DNA of 35,901 nt, taken from the NCBI GenBank assembly GCA_022508425.1, contig JAFLVF010000010.1, positions 1-35,901 of the forward strand. Direction: 5' to 3'. Of this stretch, positions 24,908-31,100 are shown in pieces (within the stretch, counting starts at the first letter, position 1; each line of letters begins with the position of its first letter). The notes under the pieces are model-generated. The model did not search any database and was not told the origin of the DNA. It saw only the letters and a list, made by a program, of their open reading frames with translations. The DNA is from Clostridiales bacterium (GTDB taxonomy: Bacteria; Bacillota; Clostridia; Christensenellales; Pumilibacteraceae). The translations under genes and the position numbers were made by a program.

Positions 24908-24966
24908 GTTCATTCGAAAAAAATCGTTTGGTTTACAACGCCGTCGAGTCGGGCATAATCGGGTTT

Positions 24967-25632
24967 ATGATTATCGGACTTGTATTGTTGGGCATAACGG
25001 CCCTGTTGTTGTTTTTGGGTATTGCAAGGCGCGTTTTTTCAAATTTCGGCGTGCCGTATCTGTTGGCGTTTGTCATAGTAGGCGTTCTCATCGGCAGTGC
25101 TTTTATACCCGCGTTTGATATAGGCAGGGTGTCTGTAAATGCGGCGGGATTTATCGCACCGCTCACGTTCTCGGTAATGTTCTTGTTGCTTGCAAAACGC
25201 AGGAGAGAAGTGTGGTACGCGATAGTCGCGAGCTCATCCACGGCCGCCGTATACGCCGCGGTGCTGTTGTTGATATCGCCTATAACGAGCGTCACCGTCA
25301 CAGTCATTTCGGCGGGTTTTTTGTGCGGCGCGGTCGCTTACCTCGTCGGAAGGACGGAGCTTAGCGCGCTCGCCGCGGTGTTTGCGGGACTGCCGATAGG
25401 CGAGGTGGTATCGTCAATCGTCGGATATTTTTCGCTCGGGCGCGGCATAACGTTGGGCACGGCGGCGACATTCGATACGGTTATACTCGCGGCGGTATTC
25501 GCCGTCGTGCTAAGCGAGGCTATAAGCGCAATCAGGCGCACCATGAATACTCGTAACAAAAAGATCGTGTTGGAAGCGGAGGCCGCCGAGGAGTTCGATC
25601 CGGACGAGTACAAGCGTTATTTCGACGAATAA
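24967..25632 (+). CDS. DUF1614-like integral membrane protein
   Basis: A membrane protein of about 221 residues with some seven hydrophobic segments. GVPYLLAFVIVGVLIGSAFIPAFDIGRVSVNAAGFIAPLTFSVMFLL resembles the start of DUF1614 proteins, which have a conserved N-x-G-G/A-x-x-x-P stretch; function unknown. The C-terminal 25 residues are soluble and acidic. The start is uncertain: the frame is open back to 24859, but a strong terminator lies between, so ATG 24967, right at the first membrane segment, is preferred. No clear ribosome site is seen. Confidence 0.6.
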   Translation: MIIGLVLLGITALLLFLGIARRVFSNFGVPYLLAFVIVGVLIGSAFIPAFDIGRVSVNAAGFIAPLTFSVMFLLLAKRRREVWYAIVASSSTAAVYAAVLLLISPITSVTVTVISAGFLCGAVAYLVGRTELSALAAVFAGLPIGEVVSSIVGYFSLGRGITLGTAATFDTVILAAVFAVVLSEAISAIRRTMNTRNKKIVLEAEAAEEFDPDEYKRYFDE

Positions 25633-25674
25633 CATTAAAAATTCATTAGCTTTCAAAACCTTCCGCAAAAAAGA

Positions 25675-25703
25675 TTTACAAGCGGCGTCGATTGTGATAG
25701 AAT
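25675..25703 (+). promoter_or_regulatory. Sigma-A promoter with extended -10, upstream of der
   Basis: TTTACA (25675-25680) and TAGAAT (25698-25703) are 17 bases apart, and a TG one base before the -10 box makes it an extended -10. It would drive der, plsY and the two ESCRT-III-like genes, with a leader of about 140 bases. Confidence 0.75.
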
Positions 25704-25798
25704 AGAAACAGTCACATATACGGAAAGAATGGTATTCTTGCAGTTACCGCAACAAAATCCAAGTATCAATCTGTGATTGTGACACAAATATTGTAAGT

Positions 25799-25836
25799 CG
25801 CGATTGAATGAGAGACTGAAAAAGTTTTCAATCGCG
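25799..25836 (+). promoter_or_regulatory. Leader hairpin before der
   Basis: CGCGATTGAA (25799-25808) and TTCAATCGCG (25827-25836) form a perfect ten-pair stem with an 18-base loop; it ends 14 bases before the der ATG, where no good ribosome site is visible. Smaller inverted repeats lie upstream in the same leader (AAGAAT-GGT-ATTCTT; CAATC-TGT-GATTG; ACAA-ATA-TTGT). The pattern could control translation or processing; no known riboswitch class is recognised. Confidence 0.5.
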
Positions 25837-25850
25837 GCGTAGTTTACGTT

Positions 25851-27161
25851 ATGAAACCGACGGTCGCGATAGTGGGCAGGCCGAATGTAGGTAAGTCCAC
25901 GCTAATCAACAGAATAAGCGGCAGGCGCGTCGCCATTGTCGACGATATGCCGGGCGTGACAAGGGATAGACTGTATGCCGATTGCGAATGGTGCGGCAAG
26001 TATTTCACTTTGGTAGATACGGGCGGTATTGACGACGGCGACGACGATATCACGCGTTCCGTCAAGCGGCAAGCTTACGAGGCGGTCGATATAGCGAGCG
26101 TAGTTATTTTTGTCGTCGACGTCAAGCAGGGCGTGATATCCGGCGATATCGAGATAGCCGAAGTGCTGAGGAAGAGCAAAAAGCCTATCGTTCTGGCCGT
26201 CAACAAGGTTGACTCGTCGTCGCGCGACAATATTTACGATTTCTATTCGTTGGGGCTTGGCAATCCGTACGGAATATCGGCTGAGCACGGCTCCGGTGTG
26301 GGCGATTTGCTGGACGCAGTTTGCGAAACGTTCGACCGTAACGAAGAGGACGAAACGGAGGCTGTCAAGGTGGCTATCGTCGGCAAACCCAACGTCGGCA
26401 AGTCGTCTATTGTCAACAAGCTGATCGGATACGAGCGCAGTATAGTCTCCGATATGGCGGGCACGACGCGTGACGCCATCGATACCCCGATAAGTGTGGG
26501 CGGCAGGGATTATATCCTAATCGATACGGCGGGAATGCGCAGAAAGCGCGATATAGACAGCGGTACGATCGAGAGATATTCGGTGCTTCGCGCCATAGCG
26601 GCGATCAAGCGCGCCGACGTAGTAATAATAGTAATTGACGCATTGGTCGGCGTCACCGAGCAAGACGAGAAGATAGCGGGGCTTGTGCATGAGTCTGGCA
26701 AGCCGTCCGTCATAGTGCTCAACAAGTGGGACGCCGTCGAGAAGGATACCTTCACTTTCGGCGAGATGAACGACAAGCTCAAAGAGAAGTTCTCGTTTAT
26801 GAGCTATTTCAAGAGCATGGCTGTTTCCGCCAAAACCGGACTGCGGCTCGAAAAACTGATGGGTATTGCGACCGAAAGCTACGAGAATTCGACGCGGCGC
26901 ATACCTACGGGATTGCTCAACGAAATAGTCGGGCAGGCTATATCGGCGACAGAGCCCAATGCAAGAAAAGGAAGGCGCCCCAAAATCTACTATGCGTCGC
27001 AACCGGGCGTGTGTCCGCCCATGTTTGTATTCAAGGTGAACGATCCAAAGCTCATACACTTTTCGTACGAGCGGTATTTGGAAAACAGCTTGCGCCGCGC
27101 CGCCGACTTTTCCGGCACGCCTATACAGCTGAAATTCGTGGGCAAAGGAGATGACGACTGA
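25851..27161 (+). CDS. der: Ribosome-associated GTPase Der (EngA)
   Basis: A 436-residue double GTPase, the usual length, needed for assembly of the large ribosomal subunit. Two G domains are seen: G1 GRPNVGKS (9-16) with NKVD (118-121), and G1 GKPNVGKS (178-185) with NKWD. A KH-like C-terminal domain contains RPKIYYASQPGVCPPMFVFKVN. The stop shares one base with the plsY start. In Bacillota der often begins a cluster that leads through plsY/gpsA-type genes to spoIVA, as here. Confidence 0.97.
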   Translation: MKPTVAIVGRPNVGKSTLINRISGRRVAIVDDMPGVTRDRLYADCEWCGKYFTLVDTGGIDDGDDDITRSVKRQAYEAVDIASVVIFVVDVKQGVISGDIEIAEVLRKSKKPIVLAVNKVDSSSRDNIYDFYSLGLGNPYGISAEHGSGVGDLLDAVCETFDRNEEDETEAVKVAIVGKPNVGKSSIVNKLIGYERSIVSDMAGTTRDAIDTPISVGGRDYILIDTAGMRRKRDIDSGTIERYSVLRAIAAIKRADVVIIVIDALVGVTEQDEKIAGLVHESGKPSVIVLNKWDAVEKDTFTFGEMNDKLKEKFSFMSYFKSMAVSAKTGLRLEKLMGIATESYENSTRRIPTGLLNEIVGQAISATEPNARKGRRPKIYYASQPGVCPPMFVFKVNDPKLIHFSYERYLENSLRRAADFSGTPIQLKFVGKGDDD

Positions 27162-27877
27162 TGAGCATTCCGTTCTATATGGAAGTGATAGTCGGCGTTT
27201 TGGTAGTGCTCGTTTCGTATTTTATCGGCAATATCAACAGCGCCATACTTTTGAGCAAGATGAAGGGCAAGGATATCCGCACGTGCGGCAGCGGCAATCC
27301 CGGCACGATGAATATGATTCGCACCTTCGGAAAACCGATGGGCGCGATTACGCTCGTCCTCGATATCTCGAAGGGCATTGTGCCGTGCGTGCTCGGCTGG
27401 TTGTTTATGGGCACAGGGCAGTTCTGCCGTCTTGGCAGTGACAGAATAGGCTTGTACGTAGCAGGGCTTGCCACCGAGATCGGGCATATATATCCCGTGG
27501 TGATGAAGTTTAAGGGCGGCAAAGGTGTAGCCACGCTGTTCGGCGTGTGTTTGACGTGTCAGCCGATTGCAATGACCGTGTCGTTTGCCGCAGGAGTGGT
27601 CTTGCTGATATTCTCTCAACGCGGTGCGCTGACGTCGTTTGCTATGTTGTCTGTACCGCTTACGCTTGAGGGTATAGCCGCGGCGTCCGGTCCGATGGGC
27701 GTTGTTTCGACGGTGCTTATATTCATGATGTTCGCGTTGACGTTGTTCGCGCACAGGTCCAACCTGTTGACAATGTTCTCCGGCAACGAGCGCAGAGTCG
27801 TGCTCAAAAAGTCGCATAAAGTCAAGCCGTTGCCGGACATATCGATGCTCGTTTACGAGCCTGCTATTGTCGAATAG
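27161..27877 (+). CDS. plsY: Acyl-phosphate:glycerol-3-phosphate acyltransferase PlsY
   Basis: A 238-residue membrane enzyme that acylates glycerol-3-phosphate to start phospholipid synthesis. The three family motifs are clear: FIGNINSAILLSK, CGSGNPGTMNMIRTFGK...DISKG, and GHIYPVVMKFKGGKGVAT. It is somewhat longer than the usual 200 residues because of an insertion around residues 83-95 and a soluble tail of about 40 residues. It overlaps der by one base. The ribosome site of the next, ESCRT-III-like gene overlaps the plsY stop, so that gene is coupled to phospholipid synthesis at the level of the transcript. Confidence 0.95.
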   Translation: MSIPFYMEVIVGVLVVLVSYFIGNINSAILLSKMKGKDIRTCGSGNPGTMNMIRTFGKPMGAITLVLDISKGIVPCVLGWLFMGTGQFCRLGSDRIGLYVAGLATEIGHIYPVVMKFKGGKGVATLFGVCLTCQPIAMTVSFAAGVVLLIFSQRGALTSFAMLSVPLTLEGIAAASGPMGVVSTVLIFMMFALTLFAHRSNLLTMFSGNERRVVLKKSHKVKPLPDISMLVYEPAIVE

Positions 27878-27886
27878 GAGTAGATC

Positions 27887-29176
27887 ATGACCGATATCAA
27901 AAAACGCGCCGAGCGTAACGGCAAGGTAAGGCGCACAATCAATGAAATCGAGCAGACGATAAGGAAGCTCGAGGCCATGAAAGCGGAGTACATGAGAAAG
28001 GCGGTCGATGCTAAGTCTCGCGGCGAGAGCGCTTCGTACAACCTCGCAAAAAGCGCCATAAACACCACTCTCGCACAGGAAAAGCGCGCCAAAGAAATGC
28101 TGCTCAATATCAAGATAACCGCGGAGCTTCAGAAGATGGGCGAGACAAACGCCGACTTTTTGTCAGGCATGTCTACAATCGCCAAAAGCATAGCGAAAGT
28201 AAATAAGAAATCGGACTTCGTCAAGCTCCAAAAAGAAATCGAACGAGCTCTGTCCGGCATGGAAGAGGCGCAAGCAGGGCTCGACGGGTTTTTGCAGAAC
28301 ACCGACGCGGCGTTTTCGGTCATATCGTCCGCGCAGGGCGCGCTGTCCGATTCCGAAATAGACAACCTGATCGACGGCAAAGTAACCGAGAAACAGCTGT
28401 TGATGGACGACGAGATAGAAAGATTACTGTCAGGCATAAACGGTGTCGACAATAACGTTGCCAAAGTCGAAACGGGCGTGCGAAGCGGCGGCGAAAACGC
28501 TAGGCATAACGGAAATAATGCGGCGTCTGCGCCTGCGCTTAAGTTTGATTTCGGCGCGGGTAAATGCGCGCCCATTCCCAAAGAGCTTGCCGATAAATTT
28601 GTAAAGTTCGACGTACCGGCGGTCGCCTTGTCGAATACGCTGATAAACTTAGTAGATAACAATATTTCAGTCCGTGGGCGCAATAACGGCCTGATAGAGT
28701 ACGTCGCTTCTTCCAACGTCGTCAATCTCGGCGGGAAGATAAAGTTTGTATTCTTCGATTTGAGCGGCAGTGGATTATCAAAATTCGACGGTACTGTTTT
28801 ATCGGCGTGCGATGCGGTGACCGATTGGTCGCTTGTCATGCCGACTCTGATCGCAATCAAGGATGAGATTGGCAGACGGCGTGATTCAGCTGTCAAGATG
28901 CCGCACATAGTCGTCGTAATTGACGGCGATTTCGGTGGGGCTGATGAGGTTAATGCGCTACGATACATTATTGACAACGGTAGCACCGTAGGCGTCAGTA
29001 CAATAGTGATGGACAACGACAGAACGTTTGAGTCTGTACATTGCGTTATAGCACGGAAATCGGGAAATGAGTGCGAAGTAATTACTGACGGCAAGGCGAC
29101 GGTCGACCGTTTGCCAGATATCGGCGCCGACGTTGTAGACGCCGTCATATCGATTGTTGCGGAGGATAGAGCATGA
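27887..29176 (+). CDS. ESCRT-III (Snf7/Vps2)-like protein fused to a FtsK/HerA-like half domain
   Basis: A 429-residue protein of two parts. Residues 1-150 are a charged helical region in the ESCRT-III core order: a basic first hairpin (INEIEQTIRKLEAMKAEYMRKAV, SYNLAKSAI), then MLLNIKITAELQKM and GMSTIAKSIAKVNKK, which resembles the Vps2/CHMP2 core. Acidic short motifs follow: EIDNLI (157-162) and DDEIERLLSGI (174-184), placed like MIT-binding motifs. After a loose linker (200-218), residues about 280-400 resemble the second half of a FtsK/SpoIIIE ATPase: KIKFVFFDLSGSGLSKFDG, a Walker-B-like HIVVVIDGD (340-348), VGVSTIVMDND; no Walker A is present. The ribosome site AGGAG overlaps the plsY stop; its own stop overlaps the next start (ATGA). 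Confidence 0.7.
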   Translation: MTDIKKRAERNGKVRRTINEIEQTIRKLEAMKAEYMRKAVDAKSRGESASYNLAKSAINTTLAQEKRAKEMLLNIKITAELQKMGETNADFLSGMSTIAKSIAKVNKKSDFVKLQKEIERALSGMEEAQAGLDGFLQNTDAAFSVISSAQGALSDSEIDNLIDGKVTEKQLLMDDEIERLLSGINGVDNNVAKVETGVRSGGENARHNGNNAASAPALKFDFGAGKCAPIPKELADKFVKFDVPAVALSNTLINLVDNNISVRGRNNGLIEYVASSNVVNLGGKIKFVFFDLSGSGLSKFDGTVLSACDAVTDWSLVMPTLIAIKDEIGRRRDSAVKMPHIVVVIDGDFGGADEVNALRYIIDNGSTVGVSTIVMDNDRTFESVHCVIARKSGNECEVITDGKATVDRLPDIGADVVDAVISIVAEDRA

Positions 29177-29730
29177 GCGACAAGAAACGGATAAAAGAGC
29201 AGATGCTGATAAACCGCGCCGTCGCCTCTATCAAGAAGCAGCTGTCCGATCTCGAAAACAGCCGCAAAGAGTACATTGCGGCGGCGGTCGAGGCTCGGCG
29301 CGAGGGCATAGCTTCGCAATACAACCTCGCCAAGAACGCCATTCGCATAGTTACTGCGCAAAAGGTGGTCGTCGAGCAAATGCTTCTCAATCTTCAGCTG
29401 AGCGCGCAGATAAAAGACGTGTCGGAAATGACAAAGTCGTTCGCCGACGGCATGAAGCTTTTGTCCGGCTCGATTACGGAGACAACGGGCTCGCTCAACT
29501 TCGACAAAGTGACAAAGCAGATGAACAAGGCTATGCTGTCAACGATAGAAAAACAGGCCGAGTCGGAAGCCTTCCTCGGTGCGACGGAAAACAGCTTTTC
29601 GGCGTTTTCGTCGGGTGCGATCTACAATGACGAGATAGACAGGCTGATAGCAAGCAATATGGGCGCGGAGACCGGCGTGGACGACGAGATTGCCGCGCTC
29701 GAGCGTAAGATAAAGTCTACAAAGGTATAG
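29173..29730 (+). CDS. ESCRT-III (Snf7/Vps2)-like protein
   Basis: A 185-residue, almost wholly helical protein, paralogous to the first half of its upstream neighbour. Shared stretches include YNLAK-x-AI, AQ...MLLN, F-x-x-GM (about 90-94) and EIDRLI (154-159). It also shares the closing DDEIAALERKI (170-180). It has no second domain, so it is the plain ESCRT-III form: basic N-terminal hairpin, helical core and acidic C-terminal helix ending five residues before the stop, where MIT-interacting motifs sit in Vps2-type proteins. The C-terminal helix resembles the MIM1 motif in place and character but is not a strict match. It probably co-polymerises with its neighbour on membrane and is handled by the MIT-AAA ATPase downstream. 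PspA/Vipp1, the known bacterial relatives, lack such C-terminal motifs. Confidence 0.7.
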   Translation: MSDKKRIKEQMLINRAVASIKKQLSDLENSRKEYIAAAVEARREGIASQYNLAKNAIRIVTAQKVVVEQMLLNLQLSAQIKDVSEMTKSFADGMKLLSGSITETTGSLNFDKVTKQMNKAMLSTIEKQAESEAFLGATENSFSAFSSGAIYNDEIDRLIASNMGAETGVDDEIAALERKIKSTKV

Positions 29731-29732
29731 AG

Positions 29733-29861
29733 TTTGAAAGTACATTCATCGCGTGATGCGGACTACGTGTACGATGGTCGGCTCGGTCACTTAGGTCTGA
29801 CTAAGCTCCCTTCGCCGACCGCGTACCTGTTGTCCACCTGACGCGCGACTGTACTTTCAAA
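29733..29861 (+). ncRNA. Long rod-like inverted repeat, possible structured RNA
   Basis: TTTGAAAGTACA (29733-29744) and TGTACTTTCAAA (29850-29861) form a perfect 12-pair outer stem. Inside it nest TCGCG/CGCGA (29749-29753 with 29844-29848), GGAC/GTCC (29760-29763 with 29832-29835), GTAC/GTAC (29769-29772 with 29823-29826), GGTCGGC/GCCGACC (29776-29782 with 29814-29820) and CTTAG/CTAAG (29790-29794 with 29801-29805), closing on a six-base loop. Most internal loops are near symmetric. No T-run follows, so it is not a plain terminator. It fills the gap between the second ESCRT-III-like gene and the ATPase gene. It could be a processing or attenuation element, a small RNA, or a miniature mobile element; no known family is recognised. 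Confidence 0.6.
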
Positions 29862-29892
29862 TACATTTTGATAGTGAGGGTATGGTCATCAA

Positions 29893-30924
29893 ATGACAGA
29901 CAACAGCTTGAAGCTCGATATGTTCAAAGAGGCGTACGACAGCGCCGTCGCCGCGTTTAACAACGGGCAAGCGGAGAGGGCGAGGACGCTGTTTCGCCGC
30001 GCGGCGGAACTTATGGACGAGATCGCAAGTTCGAGCGAGCCTGCGTTATCCGCCAAGCGAAGAGAGCGCGCCGAAAAGCTTCGCTATCTCGCAGAAAACC
30101 TCACTTCGACGAACTCCTCATCGATGTCGGACGGCGAACAAACCTTTTTGCATGCCGACAAGCCGACCGAGCGCGTGTCGTTTGACGATATCATCGGGCT
30201 TGACGACGCCAAGGCGGCGATACGGCGGCTTCTTATCGATCCGCTAAAGAATCCCGAGGCATACAAGAAATACGGGTTGAAAGCAGGCGGATATATACTG
30301 CTCGAAGGCCCGCCGGGCACGGGCAAAACCACTTTTGCAAAGGCGACGGCGAGCGAACTTGACGTGCCCTTTTACAATATCAACGCCAACGAGCTTGTCG
30401 ATTCGTATATAGGCAAGACGGGCAAGAACATAGACAAACTGTTCGATTCGGCGCGCTCCGCCGCCAAAGCAGCGGGCAAGCCCATCGTGATATTTATCGA
30501 TGAGATAGACTATCTCGCGCAAAAGCGCGGCGGCGAGAATAAGACGGCGGGGGAAGCGGTGCCCACGCTCATCAAGCAAATGGACGGGTTTGCGTCCGAC
30601 TCGACTGACTTGGTACTGATAGCGGCGACCAACATAAGTTCGTCGCTCGACCCGGCGATATTGAGCCGTTTTCGCAACGTAATCAATATTCCTTTGCCCA
30701 ACGCCGCCGAGCGTGAAAGGATACTCGAATCCAAACTTAAGATGCTCGACAAGGCGGATTTCGAGGCTATTGACTTTACGCGCGTCGCCGTCAAGACTGA
30801 AGGGAAGTCGGGTCGCGATATGAGCCGCATAGCGCTCGAACTCAAGAGCGCGCTCGCTTCGCGCGACGCAGGGCTTGCAGTCATTACCAAATCTCTTACC
30901 GATATATTGATAGACGCCATTTAA
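29893..30924 (+). CDS. Vps4-like AAA+ ATPase with N-terminal MIT-like domain
   Basis: A 343-residue ATPase with the architecture of Vps4, the enzyme that disassembles ESCRT-III filaments. Residues 6-72 look like a three-helix MIT domain (KEAYDSAVAAFNNGQAERARTLFRRAAELMDEI ... RRERAEKLRYLAENL). After a Ser-rich linker, the AAA+ core starts VSFDDIIGLDDAKAAI. It has Walker A GPPGTGKT (139-146), pore loop YIG (172-174) in NELVDSYIGKTGKNIDKLF, Walker B IVIFIDEID (198-206), sensor 1 AATN and the SRFRN region where arginine fingers lie. A C-terminal helical domain completes it. FtsH-type proteases can be excluded: no membrane segments, no zinc protease. The ATG at 29893 overlaps a four-codon frame starting at 29882. 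A terminator follows. Confidence 0.85.
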   Translation: MTDNSLKLDMFKEAYDSAVAAFNNGQAERARTLFRRAAELMDEIASSSEPALSAKRRERAEKLRYLAENLTSTNSSSMSDGEQTFLHADKPTERVSFDDIIGLDDAKAAIRRLLIDPLKNPEAYKKYGLKAGGYILLEGPPGTGKTTFAKATASELDVPFYNINANELVDSYIGKTGKNIDKLFDSARSAAKAAGKPIVIFIDEIDYLAQKRGGENKTAGEAVPTLIKQMDGFASDSTDLVLIAATNISSSLDPAILSRFRNVINIPLPNAAERERILESKLKMLDKADFEAIDFTRVAVKTEGKSGRDMSRIALELKSALASRDAGLAVITKSLTDILIDAI

Positions 30925-30941
30925 TGAAACGAAGTATCTAT

Positions 30942-30965
30942 ACGGCACGCTTACGTGCCGTTTTT
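30942..30965 (+). terminator. Terminator after the AAA+ ATPase gene
   Basis: ACGGCACG (30942-30949) and CGTGCCGT (30954-30961) form a perfect eight-pair stem with a CTTA loop, followed by T. It separates the ESCRT-like genes from spoIVA. Confidence 0.9.
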
Positions 30966-31039
30966 GTTTTTCGGAAAAATTCATATCATTATCGGCTTAG
31001 AAGCTGCGGAACGTAAATAACGTTAAAAAACGAAAAATG

Positions 31040-31068
31040 TCATAATGCTTTTTTTCGGCACATATAAT
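31040..31068 (+). promoter_or_regulatory. Sigma-E-type promoter of spoIVA
   Basis: TCATAAT (31040-31046) and CATATAAT (31061-31068) are 14 bases apart. Against the known sigma-E consensus (KMATATT, 13-15 bases, CATACANT) each box has one mismatch. Transcription would start near 31076, about 25 bases before the spoIVA ATG. In Bacillus subtilis spoIVA is a sigma-E gene. Confidence 0.75.
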
Positions 31069-31100
31069 CAATTAGCTATCAGTTGTCGGACGGAGGTATT

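Noticed and set aside
24859-24966. Upstream extension of the DUF1614-like gene to ATG 24859
   Set aside because: It would place a strong rho-independent terminator inside the coding region; ATG 24967 fits the first membrane segment.
26990-27817. Minus-strand reading frame opposite plsY
   Set aside because: Composition is His/Arg-rich as expected for an antisense shadow; PlsY motifs are complete on the plus strand.
28129-29379. Long minus-strand reading frame opposite the ESCRT-III-like genes
   Set aside because: It is Ser/Thr/Pro-rich with no family resemblance and mirrors the codon pattern of the plus-strand genes, whose overlaps and ribosome sites are convincing.
29733-29861. 6S RNA, SRP RNA or a known riboswitch
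   Set aside because: The central bubble of 6S, the SRP GGAAG-type loop and conserved riboswitch cores are not seen; left as an unassigned structured element.
29733-29861. Miniature inverted-repeat transposon
   Set aside because: Outer repeats would fit, but no target duplication is seen at the ends and the nested inner stems favour RNA structure; not excluded without a genome-wide copy search.
29893-30924. FtsH protease
   Set aside because: AAA+ core is similar, but there are no N-terminal membrane segments and no HEXXH protease domain.
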